Shown here: positions 35,488 through 43,193 of the stretch, in pieces
Layout: each line of letters opens with the position of its first letter
How positions within the stretch are numbered: the stretch's first letter is position 1
Assembly (NCBI RefSeq): GCF_030815125.1
Contig: NZ_JAUSWH010000005.1
Location: forward strand, 248,001-312,000
Source of the DNA: Allorhizobium paknamense
Lineage (GTDB): Bacteria; Pseudomonadota; Alphaproteobacteria; Rhizobiales; Rhizobiaceae
Direction of reading: 5' to 3'
DNA length: 64,000 bases
The notes under the pieces: generated by a model
Told to the model about the DNA's origin: nothing
Seen by the model: only the letters and a program-made list of their open reading frames with translations
Databases searched by the model: none
Position numbers and translations under genes: made by a program

Positions 35488-35636
35488 TGTTCTCAGGGCG
35501 GGGTGAAATTCCCCACCGGCGGTATCGGGTGTTGAGCCCGGAGCCCGCGAGCGCTTTTTCGCTTTATGCGGAAAAGGTCAGCAGATCCGGTGAGAGGCCG
35601 GAGCCGACGGTATAGTCCGGATGGAAGAGGACAAGC
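35488..35636 (+). ncRNA. FMN riboswitch (RFN element)
   Basis: All conserved RFN blocks are present in order: TCTCAGGGCGGGGTGAAATT, CCCCACCGGCGGTA, GAGCCCGCGAGCG, GGTCAGCAGATCCGGTGAGA, GCCGGAGCCGACGGTATAGT and CCGGATGGAAGAGGACA. The aptamer binds flavin mononucleotide and lowers expression of the ribB gene downstream. The variable stem (CGCTTTTTCGC region) is short. Immediately after it a perfect 10-bp hairpin AGCCTTGCCG/CGGCAAGGCT (35644-35665) without a U-run suggests control of translation or an intermediate structure rather than a simple terminator. Confidence 0.95.
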
Positions 35637-35752
35637 GATAGGAAGCCTTGCCGCCCGGCAAGGCTGAGAGCGCCTGTTCGCCCAAGGGAGTTTGGCGTGT
35701 TTCGGCACGCAGAATGGCTGGTTTTCCAGCGAAACCCTTGAAAGGCAAGACT

Positions 35753-36397
35753 ATGAGTTTTTCCAGTATTGAAGATGCCATCGCCGCCATCTCCCGTGGA
35801 GAGATGATTGTCGTGGTCGATGATCATGATCGCGAGAATGAAGGTGATATCGTTGTGGCTGCCGAAAAGGTGACGCCGGAACAGGTGGCTTTCATGATGA
35901 ACAAGGCGCGCGGCCTGATCTGCATTTCCATGGAGGGCGAGCGGCTGGATGCGCTGCAACTGCCGTTGATGGTGCCCAACAACACCGAACTGCATAAAAC
36001 GGCCTTTACCGTTTCCGTCGATTACCTGCCCGGCACCACCACTGGCATTTCCGCCGGTGATCGCGCCGCGACGATCCGTGCTCTGGTGGATGACAAAGCC
36101 CGGCCTGAGGATTTTGCGCGCCCCGGCCACATGTTTCCGTTGCGCGCCAAGAAGGGCGGCGTGATCGAGCGCCCCGGCCACACGGAAGCCGCGATTGATC
36201 TCTGCCGTCTCGCCGGCCTTTATCCTGCCGGTGTGATCTGTGAAGTGGCCAAGGATGACGGTGAAATGGCCCGCCTTCCCGATCTCGAGCGCTTTGCCGA
36301 AGAAAACGGCCTGCCGCTGATCGCCATCGAGGATCTCATCGCCTGGCTCAAGCAGAAGGGCAAGGACACGCAGGTGAAGGAATTCGCCGCAGCCTGA
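35753..36397 (+). CDS. ribB: 3,4-dihydroxy-2-butanone-4-phosphate synthase
   Basis: 214 aa. Conserved segments are MIVVVDDHDRENEGDIVVAAE (acidic metal-binding loop), GLICISMEGERL, TGISAGDRAATIRALVD, FARPGHMFPLRAKKGGVIERPGHTEAAIDLCRLAG and ICEVAKDDGEMARLPDL. It makes the four-carbon precursor of riboflavin from ribulose 5-phosphate. There is no RibA domain, so it is the monofunctional form. ATG at 35753 follows AAAGG. Control is by the FMN riboswitch. Confidence 0.95.
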   Translation: MSFSSIEDAIAAISRGEMIVVVDDHDRENEGDIVVAAEKVTPEQVAFMMNKARGLICISMEGERLDALQLPLMVPNNTELHKTAFTVSVDYLPGTTTGISAGDRAATIRALVDDKARPEDFARPGHMFPLRAKKGGVIERPGHTEAAIDLCRLAGLYPAGVICEVAKDDGEMARLPDLERFAEENGLPLIAIEDLIAWLKQKGKDTQVKEFAAA

Positions 36398-36404
36398 TCC
36401 TGCG

Positions 36405-36442
36405 GCATTTCCTGGAAAAGTGGATTCCACTTTTCCAGGAAA
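36405..36442. repeat. Perfect palindrome after ribB (RIME-like half element)
   Basis: From 36408 to 36442 a 35-nt perfect palindrome has 17-bp arms TTTCCTGGAAAAGTGGA/TCCACTTTTCCAGGAAA around one base. It begins 8 nt after the ribB stop codon and probably also terminates or protects the ribB transcript. Confidence 0.75.
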
Positions 36443-36464
36443 CATTCTCAATCTTTGTTTTTAT

Positions 36465-36511
36465 GCATTTCCGGACGGAAAACCGGCTTCCACTTTCCTG
36501 GAAATGCTCTA
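36465..36511. repeat. RIME-like element at the livF 3' end
   Basis: GCATTTCC...GGAAATGC with the core GGAAAACCGGCTTCCACTTT. Its end reads (on the minus strand) TAGAGCATTTCC, whose TAG is the stop codon of livF. Confidence 0.8.
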
Positions 36512-37222
36512 ATGCAGGCCAAGGCCGAGATGGGCCTCGATCAGTGCCGGGTTGCCGATAAGATCGGCGGGCAAGCCCTGCCAGACAATACGCCCGCGTT
36601 CCATGATGATGGCGCGATCGGCAAAATCGAGCGCCGTCTGGATGCGCTGTTCCACCAGCAGGATCGTCATATCGCCGGTGGCCGCCAGTTGCGTGAAGGC
36701 GGCCATAAGCTCCTCGCAGATAACAGGGGCGAGCCCCTCCAGCGGTTCGTCCAGCAGCAGGACGCTCGGACGGCCCAGAATGCTGCGCATGGTCGAGAGC
36801 ATTTGCTGCTCGCCGCCAGAAAGCTGCGAGCCGAGATTGCGGCGGCGCTCCTTGAGGCGGGGAAACAGGTTATAGGCTTCCTCCAGCGCGGCTTTCGGCC
36901 TGTCCTTGAGGCCGACGAACAGATTTTCCTCCACTGTCAGCGTTGGAAACACGTCCCGGGTCTGCGGCACATAGCCCAGACCTGCCCGCGCACGCAGGGC
37001 GCTTGGAAGGGCCGTGATATCCTTGCCGTCCAGCTTGATGTCGCCGGAAAAGCGCCGTGTCTGCCCGGCCAGCGTGGCAAATAGGCTGGTCTTGCCCACG
37101 CCATTGCGGCCCAGCACCGCCAGTTTTGCTCCCTTGGGTACGGAGAGCGACAGGTCCTCGATCACCCGGGTCGGGCCATAGCCTGCCGTGAGGCCGGTGA
37201 TGTCAAGCGTGGCGGCGGGCAT
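36509..37222 (-). CDS. livF: Liv-type ABC transporter ATP-binding protein (LivF)
   Basis: 237 aa with Walker A LGRNGVGKTSLFATLAG, signature LSGGEQQMLSTMRSIL and Walker B SVLLLDEPLEGLAP, typical of LivF in hydrophobic amino acid/amide importers. Two ATGs at 37228 and 37222 are possible; the second has GGGGAG at a better distance and overlaps the livG end by 20 nt. The stop TAG lies in a palindromic repeat. The vanAB linkage suggests an aromatic acid rather than a branched-chain amino acid as ligand. Confidence 0.87.
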   Translation of the reverse strand: MPAATLDITGLTAGYGPTRVIEDLSLSVPKGAKLAVLGRNGVGKTSLFATLAGQTRRFSGDIKLDGKDITALPSALRARAGLGYVPQTRDVFPTLTVEENLFVGLKDRPKAALEEAYNLFPRLKERRRNLGSQLSGGEQQMLSTMRSILGRPSVLLLDEPLEGLAPVICEELMAAFTQLAATGDMTILLVEQRIQTALDFADRAIIMERGRIVWQGLPADLIGNPALIEAHLGLGLH

Positions 37223-37967
37223 CGGCATAGCTCCCCAGATAGGCGGCGCGGACCTCGGCATTTTCGGTAACGGCACGCGGGTCGCCATCGAAGATGACCG
37301 TGCCTGCCGCCAGCACCACCACGCGCTTGGCAAAGCGAAAAACGAGATCCATGTCATGTTCGATCATCAGCACGGCAAGATCGGCGGGCAGCCGGTCCAG
37401 CGCCTGTTCGATACGGGCGGTTTCGGTGGAAGGTACGCCTGCCGCAGGTTCGTCCAGCAAGAGGATCTTGGGCCGTAGCGCCATGGCAAGCGCGATTTCC
37501 AGCAGCCGCTGCTGTCCATAGGCGATCTCCCGTACCCGGGTTTCAGCCAGCGGCAAAAGCCCGAGCGTGCCGAGAATATCGCGTACCTCCTCCATGACCG
37601 GAGCCATGGCGGCATAGTGCCCGAACATCCGTCCGGTCTTTCCCTGCCGTTGCAGAATGGCGAGCGCCACATGCTCTTCCGGTGTCATGTCCTGGAAAAG
37701 CCGTGTGACCTGAAAGGAGCGCACCAACCCGCGCCGCACCCGTTCGCTGGCGGAAAGCCGTGTGACATCCTCGCCCGCCACCCGCACTGTTCCGGAGGTG
37801 GGGCTGAGATTGCCGGTGACGAGATTGACAAAGGTGGTCTTGCCCGCGCCATTCGGCCCGATCAACACCGTCCGGTCCCCCGGCTCAAGCGAGAGTGAGA
37901 CATTATTGGTCACGGCCAGGCCGCCAAAGCTCTTGTTGAGGCCGGAAACTTCCAGAACAGCCGTCAT
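37203..37967 (-). CDS. livG: Liv-type ABC transporter ATP-binding protein (LivG)
   Basis: 254 aa with Walker A IGPNGAGKTTFVNLVTG, the LivG signature AYGQQRLLEIALAMAL and Walker B ILLLDEPAAGV, plus the family C-terminal segment VVVLAAGTVIFDGDPRAVTENAEVRAAYLG. The ATG overlaps the livM stop as ATGA, fixing the start; a long upstream extension of the frame is inside livM and is not real. Confidence 0.88.
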   Translation of the reverse strand: MTAVLEVSGLNKSFGGLAVTNNVSLSLEPGDRTVLIGPNGAGKTTFVNLVTGNLSPTSGTVRVAGEDVTRLSASERVRRGLVRSFQVTRLFQDMTPEEHVALAILQRQGKTGRMFGHYAAMAPVMEEVRDILGTLGLLPLAETRVREIAYGQQRLLEIALAMALRPKILLLDEPAAGVPSTETARIEQALDRLPADLAVLMIEHDMDLVFRFAKRVVVLAAGTVIFDGDPRAVTENAEVRAAYLGSYADARRHA

Positions 37968-38986
37968 GACCGGTTCCTGTGAAAACGCTTGAGGAGAGCG
38001 CCCGCCGCGCCGTAAAGGCCGCGCGGCGCAAACAGCACCACGGCAATCAGCAGCAGACCGACAATGGTGAGCCAGTGGAAGGGGTTGGCGGCGGAGACCA
38101 GATCCTCGAACCACATGAAGATCACCGTGCCGAACAGGCCACCGAACAGCGAACCAGCGCCCCCCAGGACCAGCATGACCAGGGCCTCGGCGGAGAGGGT
38201 AAAGCTCAGGCTGTCCAAGCCGACCACCTGCGTCGAAATGGCGTTCAGCGCACCGCCGACGCCCGCCACCGCACCGGAGATGACGAACATTTTCAAGATC
38301 GTGCCGTTCACCGCCGCCCCCATGGCCTGAATGCGGATGCGATCCTCGCTGATGCCTCGGCACAGCATTCCGAAGGGTGAAGCGGTCAGCAGGCGCAGCA
38401 GAAGGAAGATCAGCAACAGCAGGCCGGCACCGTAGAGATAGGCGGTGTGTCCCCAGAGGTCGAATTCGAACTGGCCGAAGAGGGCGTCCGGCGCAATGCC
38501 GGAAAGACCGTCGCTGCCGCCGGTCCAGCCGGAGGCTTTGTTGGCGGCCTCGTGAAACAGATGGATGACGGCAATGGACAGGACCAGTTGCGGCAGGCCA
38601 TGGGCGCGCAGCAGCACGACGCCGGAAAGGAGACCGGCGACCGCCCCGCCTGCGGCGCCGATGGCCGTCATGGCAAGCGGATCGGTGATGGAGAAGTGCA
38701 CGGCGGCAATACCGCTGGCATAGGCACCTGCGCCGAACAGCGCCGCATGGCCGAGCGTGGCAATGCCGCAATAGCCGGTGACGAGATCAAGCGCCAGCAC
38801 CAGCAGCGCAATCGAGATGATGCGGGTCAGAAGCGCCAGATTGTCGGGAAACAGCAGATAGCCAATGGCCGCAAGCATAAGGATCGCCAGCGGTGCGATC
38901 GCGGACCGCAGGCGCTGACCGCGCGCTAAGGGAGTTGCCGATGTCGCCATGCCGTTTTTCAACGCGTTAGGTCCGGTGTTGTGCAT
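37964..38986 (-). CDS. livM: Liv-type ABC transporter permease (LivM)
   Basis: 340 aa membrane protein. Family markers are DLVTGYCGIATLGHAALFGAGAYA and VISGAVAGVGGALNAISTQVVG, plus LVMLVLGGAGSLFGGLFGTVIF. The first ATG (16 nt after livH) has no clear ribosome site; a second ATG 12 codons on is possible. It forms the membrane pore with LivH. Confidence 0.87.
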   Translation of the reverse strand: MHNTGPNALKNGMATSATPLARGQRLRSAIAPLAILMLAAIGYLLFPDNLALLTRIISIALLVLALDLVTGYCGIATLGHAALFGAGAYASGIAAVHFSITDPLAMTAIGAAGGAVAGLLSGVVLLRAHGLPQLVLSIAVIHLFHEAANKASGWTGGSDGLSGIAPDALFGQFEFDLWGHTAYLYGAGLLLLIFLLLRLLTASPFGMLCRGISEDRIRIQAMGAAVNGTILKMFVISGAVAGVGGALNAISTQVVGLDSLSFTLSAEALVMLVLGGAGSLFGGLFGTVIFMWFEDLVSAANPFHWLTIVGLLLIAVVLFAPRGLYGAAGALLKRFHRNRS

Positions 38987-39001
38987 GGTCTGAGGGTGCT
39001 T

Positions 39002-39868
39002 TCATCGTTTCAGCCTGCCCATCAGGCCACGCGGGAAGATCGAGATGATGACGATCACCGCGAGATAGAAGAAGAATTCGCCATATTCGGGGGCGAGATA
39101 GCGGCCCGTGGTATCGATGGCGCCAAGCAGCAGGCAGGCCGTCAGCGCGCCGGGAATGGAGCCCGCCCCGCCGACCGAGACCACCACCAGGAAGGTTACC
39201 ATGTAGCGCAGGGCATAATAAGGTTCGACCGGCAGCAGTTCGGCGCCGATGACGCCGCCAAGCGCGGCAAGCCCGACGGCAATGGCAAAGCTGATGGCGT
39301 AGATCACCTCCGTGCGCACTCCAAGCGCCGCAGCCATGGCGGCATTGTCCACCGCCGCTCTCAGCTTGACGCCGAAGGCCGTGCGCTCGAATGTGAACCA
39401 CAGGGCTGCCGCCACGATCAATCCGCAGAGGATGACGAAGATCCGATGGCTGGCAATGGTGCGGAAGCCGAGATCCACCGGCCCGGCCAGCGCTGACGGC
39501 AGCGGAATGGTTTTAAGCGTTGGCCCGAAAATGAAATTGGCGATGCCGATCACGGCGAAGGTGATGCCGATCGTCATCAGCACCTGGGTCAATTCCGGTG
39601 CGCCATAGATGCGCCGGTAGAGAAAGCGTTCCAGGGGAATGGCGATGATGATCGTGCCGATCACCGCGACGATCACCGCAAACCCATAGGCAAGGCCAAG
39701 CCCCTGCACCGCATAGGAGGCGAGATAGCCGCCGATCATCGCAAAAGCGCCATGGGCGAGATTGACCACCCGCATCAGGCCCATGGTGACCGAGAGGCCA
39801 ATGGAAATCACGAAGAGCACCATGCCATAGGCCAGGGCATCGGTGAAAATGCTGAGTACCGTTTGCAT
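39002..39868 (-). CDS. livH: Liv-type ABC transporter permease (LivH)
   Basis: 288 aa with about eight helices. Markers are GLMRVVNLAHGAFAMIGGYLA, LTQVLMTIGITFAVIGIANFIFG and VSVGGAGSIPGALTACLLLGAI. It is 17 nt downstream of the binding-protein gene and 16 nt upstream of livM. Confidence 0.88.
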   Translation of the reverse strand: MQTVLSIFTDALAYGMVLFVISIGLSVTMGLMRVVNLAHGAFAMIGGYLASYAVQGLGLAYGFAVIVAVIGTIIIAIPLERFLYRRIYGAPELTQVLMTIGITFAVIGIANFIFGPTLKTIPLPSALAGPVDLGFRTIASHRIFVILCGLIVAAALWFTFERTAFGVKLRAAVDNAAMAAALGVRTEVIYAISFAIAVGLAALGGVIGAELLPVEPYYALRYMVTFLVVVSVGGAGSIPGALTACLLLGAIDTTGRYLAPEYGEFFFYLAVIVIISIFPRGLMGRLKR

Positions 39869-39885
39869 GGTGCTCCCTTGCGTCC

Positions 39886-41058
39886 TTACTTGGCTGCCGC
39901 CAGGCCCGGATCGCCCTGCTTCTCGAAGCTTTTGATTTCCTTGTTGTAATAGCTGCCATCCGCCGTCTTCGCCACTTCGCGCAGATAGATGGTCTGGGTG
40001 ATATGGCGGCTTTCGGGGTCGATGGTCACGGGGCCGCGCGGGCTGGTCCAGGACAAGCCCTTGACGGCCTCTACGGCCTTTTCGGCATCCTGCTTGCCAC
40101 CGGTGGCCTCGATCATCTTGCTGATGACATACATGCCGTCATAGGCGCCGACGGCGGGGAAGGAGAGTTCCTTCGGGTTGCTAATGGCCTTGGCCGCGGC
40201 CTCGACGAAAGCCTTGTTTTCCGGCGAATCATGCGAGATCGCGTAATGGAAAGTGGTTTGCATGCCAAGGGCCGATTCCCCGAGCGCCGGCAGGTCTGAT
40301 TCCTGCGTCAGGTCGCCGGGGGCAAAGAGCTTGACGCCCTTGGCCTTCAGGCCATTGTCGTTGAAGGCCTTGACGAAGCCGAGCGTCGTCGGGCCGGAGG
40401 GCAGGAAGGCGAACACGCCCTCGGCGCCTGAATCCTTGACCCGCTGCATGATCGGGCTGAAATCATTGGTGGCTAGCGGCATGCGCACGGTTTCCACCAC
40501 CGTGCCGCCCGCTGCGGTATAGGCGGCCTTGAAGGCGTTTTCGGCATCGACACCCGGTCCGTAATCGCTGACCACCGAGATCATTTTCTTCACCCCGGCA
40601 TCGAAGGCTACCTTGGCGATGGGTGTCGAGGTCTGCCAGGTGGTGAAGGAGGTCCGCACTACATAAGGGCTCTTGGTGACGATGGCCGAGGTGGCTGCAT
40701 TCATCACCACCATCGGCACATTTGCCTGCTTCAGCAGGGGTGTTGCGGCCATGGCATCCGGCGTGAAGTAGAAACCGGCGAGATATTGCACCTTTTCCTT
40801 GACCACCAGTTCCTGCGCCAGCGCCTTGGATTGCGCGGGGTCGGCCTGGGGCACGTCGCGGTAGACCACCTCGACGGTGTGATCGCCCACCGATTTGCCG
40901 TGAAGGGCAAACCAGGCATCAATGCCGGCCTTGAAGTTCTTGCCCTGCAGCGCAAAGGGGCCGGAAAATGGCCCGATAACCCCAACCTTGATGGTATCGG
41001 CCGCAGCCGACGATGCAAAGATCAGCGCCGCCGCAGCAGCACCCAGCCAGATTTTCAT
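39886..41058 (-). CDS. Liv-type periplasmic substrate-binding protein
   Basis: 390 aa. A Sec signal peptide MKIWLGAAAAALIFASSAAA is followed by the mature protein starting DTIKVGVIGPFSGPFALQG, the pattern of Peripla_BP_6. The middle contains KMISVVSDYGPGVDAENAFKAAYTAAGGTVVETVRMP. AAGGGAGGGAATC precedes the ATG at 41058. Binding proteins of this kind carry amino acids or, in catabolic clusters, aromatic acids such as benzoates and phenylpropenoids; proximity to vanAB supports vanillate or a related acid. Confidence 0.85.
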   Translation of the reverse strand: MKIWLGAAAAALIFASSAAADTIKVGVIGPFSGPFALQGKNFKAGIDAWFALHGKSVGDHTVEVVYRDVPQADPAQSKALAQELVVKEKVQYLAGFYFTPDAMAATPLLKQANVPMVVMNAATSAIVTKSPYVVRTSFTTWQTSTPIAKVAFDAGVKKMISVVSDYGPGVDAENAFKAAYTAAGGTVVETVRMPLATNDFSPIMQRVKDSGAEGVFAFLPSGPTTLGFVKAFNDNGLKAKGVKLFAPGDLTQESDLPALGESALGMQTTFHYAISHDSPENKAFVEAAAKAISNPKELSFPAVGAYDGMYVISKMIEATGGKQDAEKAVEAVKGLSWTSPRGPVTIDPESRHITQTIYLREVAKTADGSYYNKEIKSFEKQGDPGLAAAK

Positions 41059-41223
41059 GATTCCCTCCCTTGAGACAGGCAGCCTCCAGCGCCCGCATCT
41101 TTGCCAGAATTGCAAAACGCCAAGCGGAAGTAAAATGAATTAAAGGAGTGTGAATATAACCCACAAGTTATGTCCGGCACTCAATCTGGTGAAGAGTCAT
41201 TCCCGCTGAGGCGTTTCAGTCAT

Positions 41224-41231
41224 TGTATACA
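41224..41231. promoter_or_regulatory. Operator candidate TGTATACA (site 1)
   Basis: Perfect 8-bp palindrome in the 291-bp region between the divergent liv and van operons, with ATTGTATACAGA context. An identical core occurs 83 bp away. The likely binder is the GntR regulator encoded by the second van gene. Confidence 0.55.
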
Positions 41232-41284
41232 GAAAATCTTCCTAAAATAGAAAGTACGCTATTTATGCCCGTTAAAACTCCATA

Positions 41285-41314
41285 TTGAACTTGTGAATTG
41301 ACAATCTGTATACA
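41285..41314 (+). promoter_or_regulatory. vanA promoter with overlapping TGTATACA operator (site 2)
   Basis: TTGAAC (41285-41290) and TATACA (41309-41314) are 18 bp apart and resemble a housekeeping promoter. The palindrome TGTATACA at 41307-41314 contains the -10 hexamer, so a bound repressor would block polymerase. The vanA start is 37 bp downstream of it. Confidence 0.55.
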
Positions 41315-41350
41315 TCGTGGCCTGCTTGGGGTCTGTTAGGAGGACAGATC

Positions 41351-42409
41351 ATGACCCGACCGACTTTTCCCCTGAATGCCTGGTATGCGGCGGCCTATGA
41401 TGTGGAGGTCAAGCGCGGCCTTCTGGCCCGCACCATTTGCAACAAGCCTGTCGTGCTTTATCGCAAGCAGGACGGCGCTGCCGTCGCGCTGGCGGATGCC
41501 TGTTGGCACCGGCTGGTGCCGCTTTCGCTCGGGCGTCTTGAGGGTGACAATGTCATTTGCGGCTATCACGGGCTGGAATTCGACGATACGGGGCGCTGCG
41601 TCTACATGCCCTCGCAGCACACCATCAATCCCTCTGCCTGCGTGAAATCCTATCCGGTGGCGGAAAAGCATCGCTTCATCTGGATCTGGCCCGGCGACCC
41701 GGCGCTGGCGGATCCTGCGCTCATTCCCGACTTGCATTGGAACAACGATCCTGACTGGGCGGCGGATGGCAAGCTGATCGAGGTGAAATGCGATTATCGC
41801 CTGGTGGTGGATAATCTGATGGATCTGACGCATGAGACCTTTGTGCACGGCTCGTCCATCGGTGACCGCGCCGTGGCCGAATCGCCCTTCGAGGCCACCC
41901 ATTCCGACCGCTTCGCCTATATCACCCGCTGGATGGAGGGCATCAACCCGCCACCTTTCTGGGCCAAGCAATATGGCCGCCCCGGCAAGGTGGACCGCTG
42001 GCAGATCATCCGGTTCGAAGCGCCCTGCACGGTGGCCATCGATGTCGGCGTGGCGGAAGCGGGAACCGGCGCGCGCGAGGGCAACCGCTCCAGGGGTGTA
42101 AACGGCTATGTGCTGAATACCATTACCCCTTCCACCGACAAGACCTGTCTTTACTTCTGGGCCTTTGCCCGCAATTACGACCTGAAAAACCAGGCGCGGA
42201 CCCATGAATTGCGCGAGGGCGTGGCCGGTGTGTTCCGCGAGGATGAAGTGGTGCTGGAGGCCCAGCAGCGGGCCATCGATGCCAATCCCGATCATCAGTT
42301 CTACAACCTCAATATCGATGCCGGTTCCATGTGGGCGCGCAAGCTGATCGACCGGATGATCGATGCGGAACTGGCTGGCAGGACGGCCTTTCCCGCCGCG
42401 GCGGAATAG
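41351..42409 (+). CDS. vanA: Vanillate O-demethylase oxygenase subunit
   Basis: 352 aa Rieske non-heme iron oxygenase. The Rieske cluster ligands are CWH (about residues 51-53) and CGYH (about 70-73); the mononuclear iron site is in CDYRLVVDNLMDLTHETFVHGSS. The sequence tracks Pseudomonas VanA throughout. The enzyme demethylates vanillate to protocatechuate with electrons from VanB. The CWHRLVPLSLG segment departs from the usual CPHRxAPLSLG, so a related methoxy-aromatic is possible. Confidence 0.85.
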   Translation: MTRPTFPLNAWYAAAYDVEVKRGLLARTICNKPVVLYRKQDGAAVALADACWHRLVPLSLGRLEGDNVICGYHGLEFDDTGRCVYMPSQHTINPSACVKSYPVAEKHRFIWIWPGDPALADPALIPDLHWNNDPDWAADGKLIEVKCDYRLVVDNLMDLTHETFVHGSSIGDRAVAESPFEATHSDRFAYITRWMEGINPPPFWAKQYGRPGKVDRWQIIRFEAPCTVAIDVGVAEAGTGAREGNRSRGVNGYVLNTITPSTDKTCLYFWAFARNYDLKNQARTHELREGVAGVFREDEVVLEAQQRAIDANPDHQFYNLNIDAGSMWARKLIDRMIDAELAGRTAFPAAAE

Positions 42410-42412
42410 GCC

Positions 42413-43156
42413 ATGGCGGAGCAACAGGCATCAGGCCGGCAACAGACGGCAAAGGCGCTGCTCGGTCTGCGCGATCTGGTTCTGACCGGCCAGTTGGCGG
42501 CGGGCGAACGCCTTTCAGAGGTGGCGCTGGCCAGCCGGCTGGCGGTGTCGCGCACGCCGCTTCGCGCCGCCTTGCAGACGCTGGAGCAGGAGGGGTTGCT
42601 GACGCCGCTTTCCTCCGGCGGCTACGAGGTGCGCCGCTTCAGCCGTCAGGATGCCATCGATGCCATTGAACTGCGCGGCGTGCTGGAAGGAACAGCCGCG
42701 CGGCTTGCGGCGGAACGCGGTGTCGCTCCCGCCAGGCTCAGGCTTCTTTCCGAGTTGGTTGAGCGGTTGGACGGTGTCTTCGGGCAAGTACCGGGCAGCG
42801 TGGATTTCGAGGCCTATGCCGGGTTGAACGCGGAATTCCATCGGCTGCTTGCAGGGGCGAGCGGCAGTGACTTGATCGGGCGTGAACTGGCGCGGGTCAC
42901 CCGTCTGCCCTTTGCCAGCCCCAATGCCTTCGTGGCGGGGGCCGAGGTGGAAATTCCCGCCTTCGAGGCAACGCTGTTCGTTGCCCAAGCCCAGCACAAG
43001 GCGATTGTCGAGGCGATATCGCGCCGGGAGGGCGCACGGGTGGAGGCTCTGATGCGTGAACATGCACGGCTGGCGCGGCACAATCTCGATTTCGTGCTGG
43101 AGCGGCAGCCGGAGTTGAAGGGCAAGGTGCTCTCGCTTGCAATGCTGGCCAGCTAG
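42413..43156 (+). CDS. vanR: GntR-family repressor of the van operon
   Basis: 247 aa. Winged helix with SRTPLRAALQTLEQEGLLTPL (about residues 43-63) and an FCD domain with LNAEFHRLLAGASG. It sits between vanA and vanB, 3 nt after vanA, as VanR does in several proteobacteria. It probably binds the TGTATACA sites upstream and is released by vanillate. Its TAG stop codon is the first bases of a repeat element. Confidence 0.82.
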   Translation: MAEQQASGRQQTAKALLGLRDLVLTGQLAAGERLSEVALASRLAVSRTPLRAALQTLEQEGLLTPLSSGGYEVRRFSRQDAIDAIELRGVLEGTAARLAAERGVAPARLRLLSELVERLDGVFGQVPGSVDFEAYAGLNAEFHRLLAGASGSDLIGRELARVTRLPFASPNAFVAGAEVEIPAFEATLFVAQAQHKAIVEAISRREGARVEALMREHARLARHNLDFVLERQPELKGKVLSLAMLAS

Positions 43157-43172
43157 GGTGTGTGGGTATTCA
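43153..43172 (+). repeat. Partial copy of the 147-bp inverted-repeat element
   Basis: CTAGGGTGTGTGGGTATTCA matches 20 bases of the terminal repeat of the element at 61603-61749. It contains the vanR stop codon and is directly followed by the vanB ribosome site. Confidence 0.8.
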
Positions 43173-43193
43173 AAAGAATTCGAGGAGGAAACC

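Noticed and set aside
37968..38771. N-terminal extension of livG by 268 codons
   Set aside because: The extension overlaps livM in another frame and has biased composition; the ATGA overlap gives the true start.
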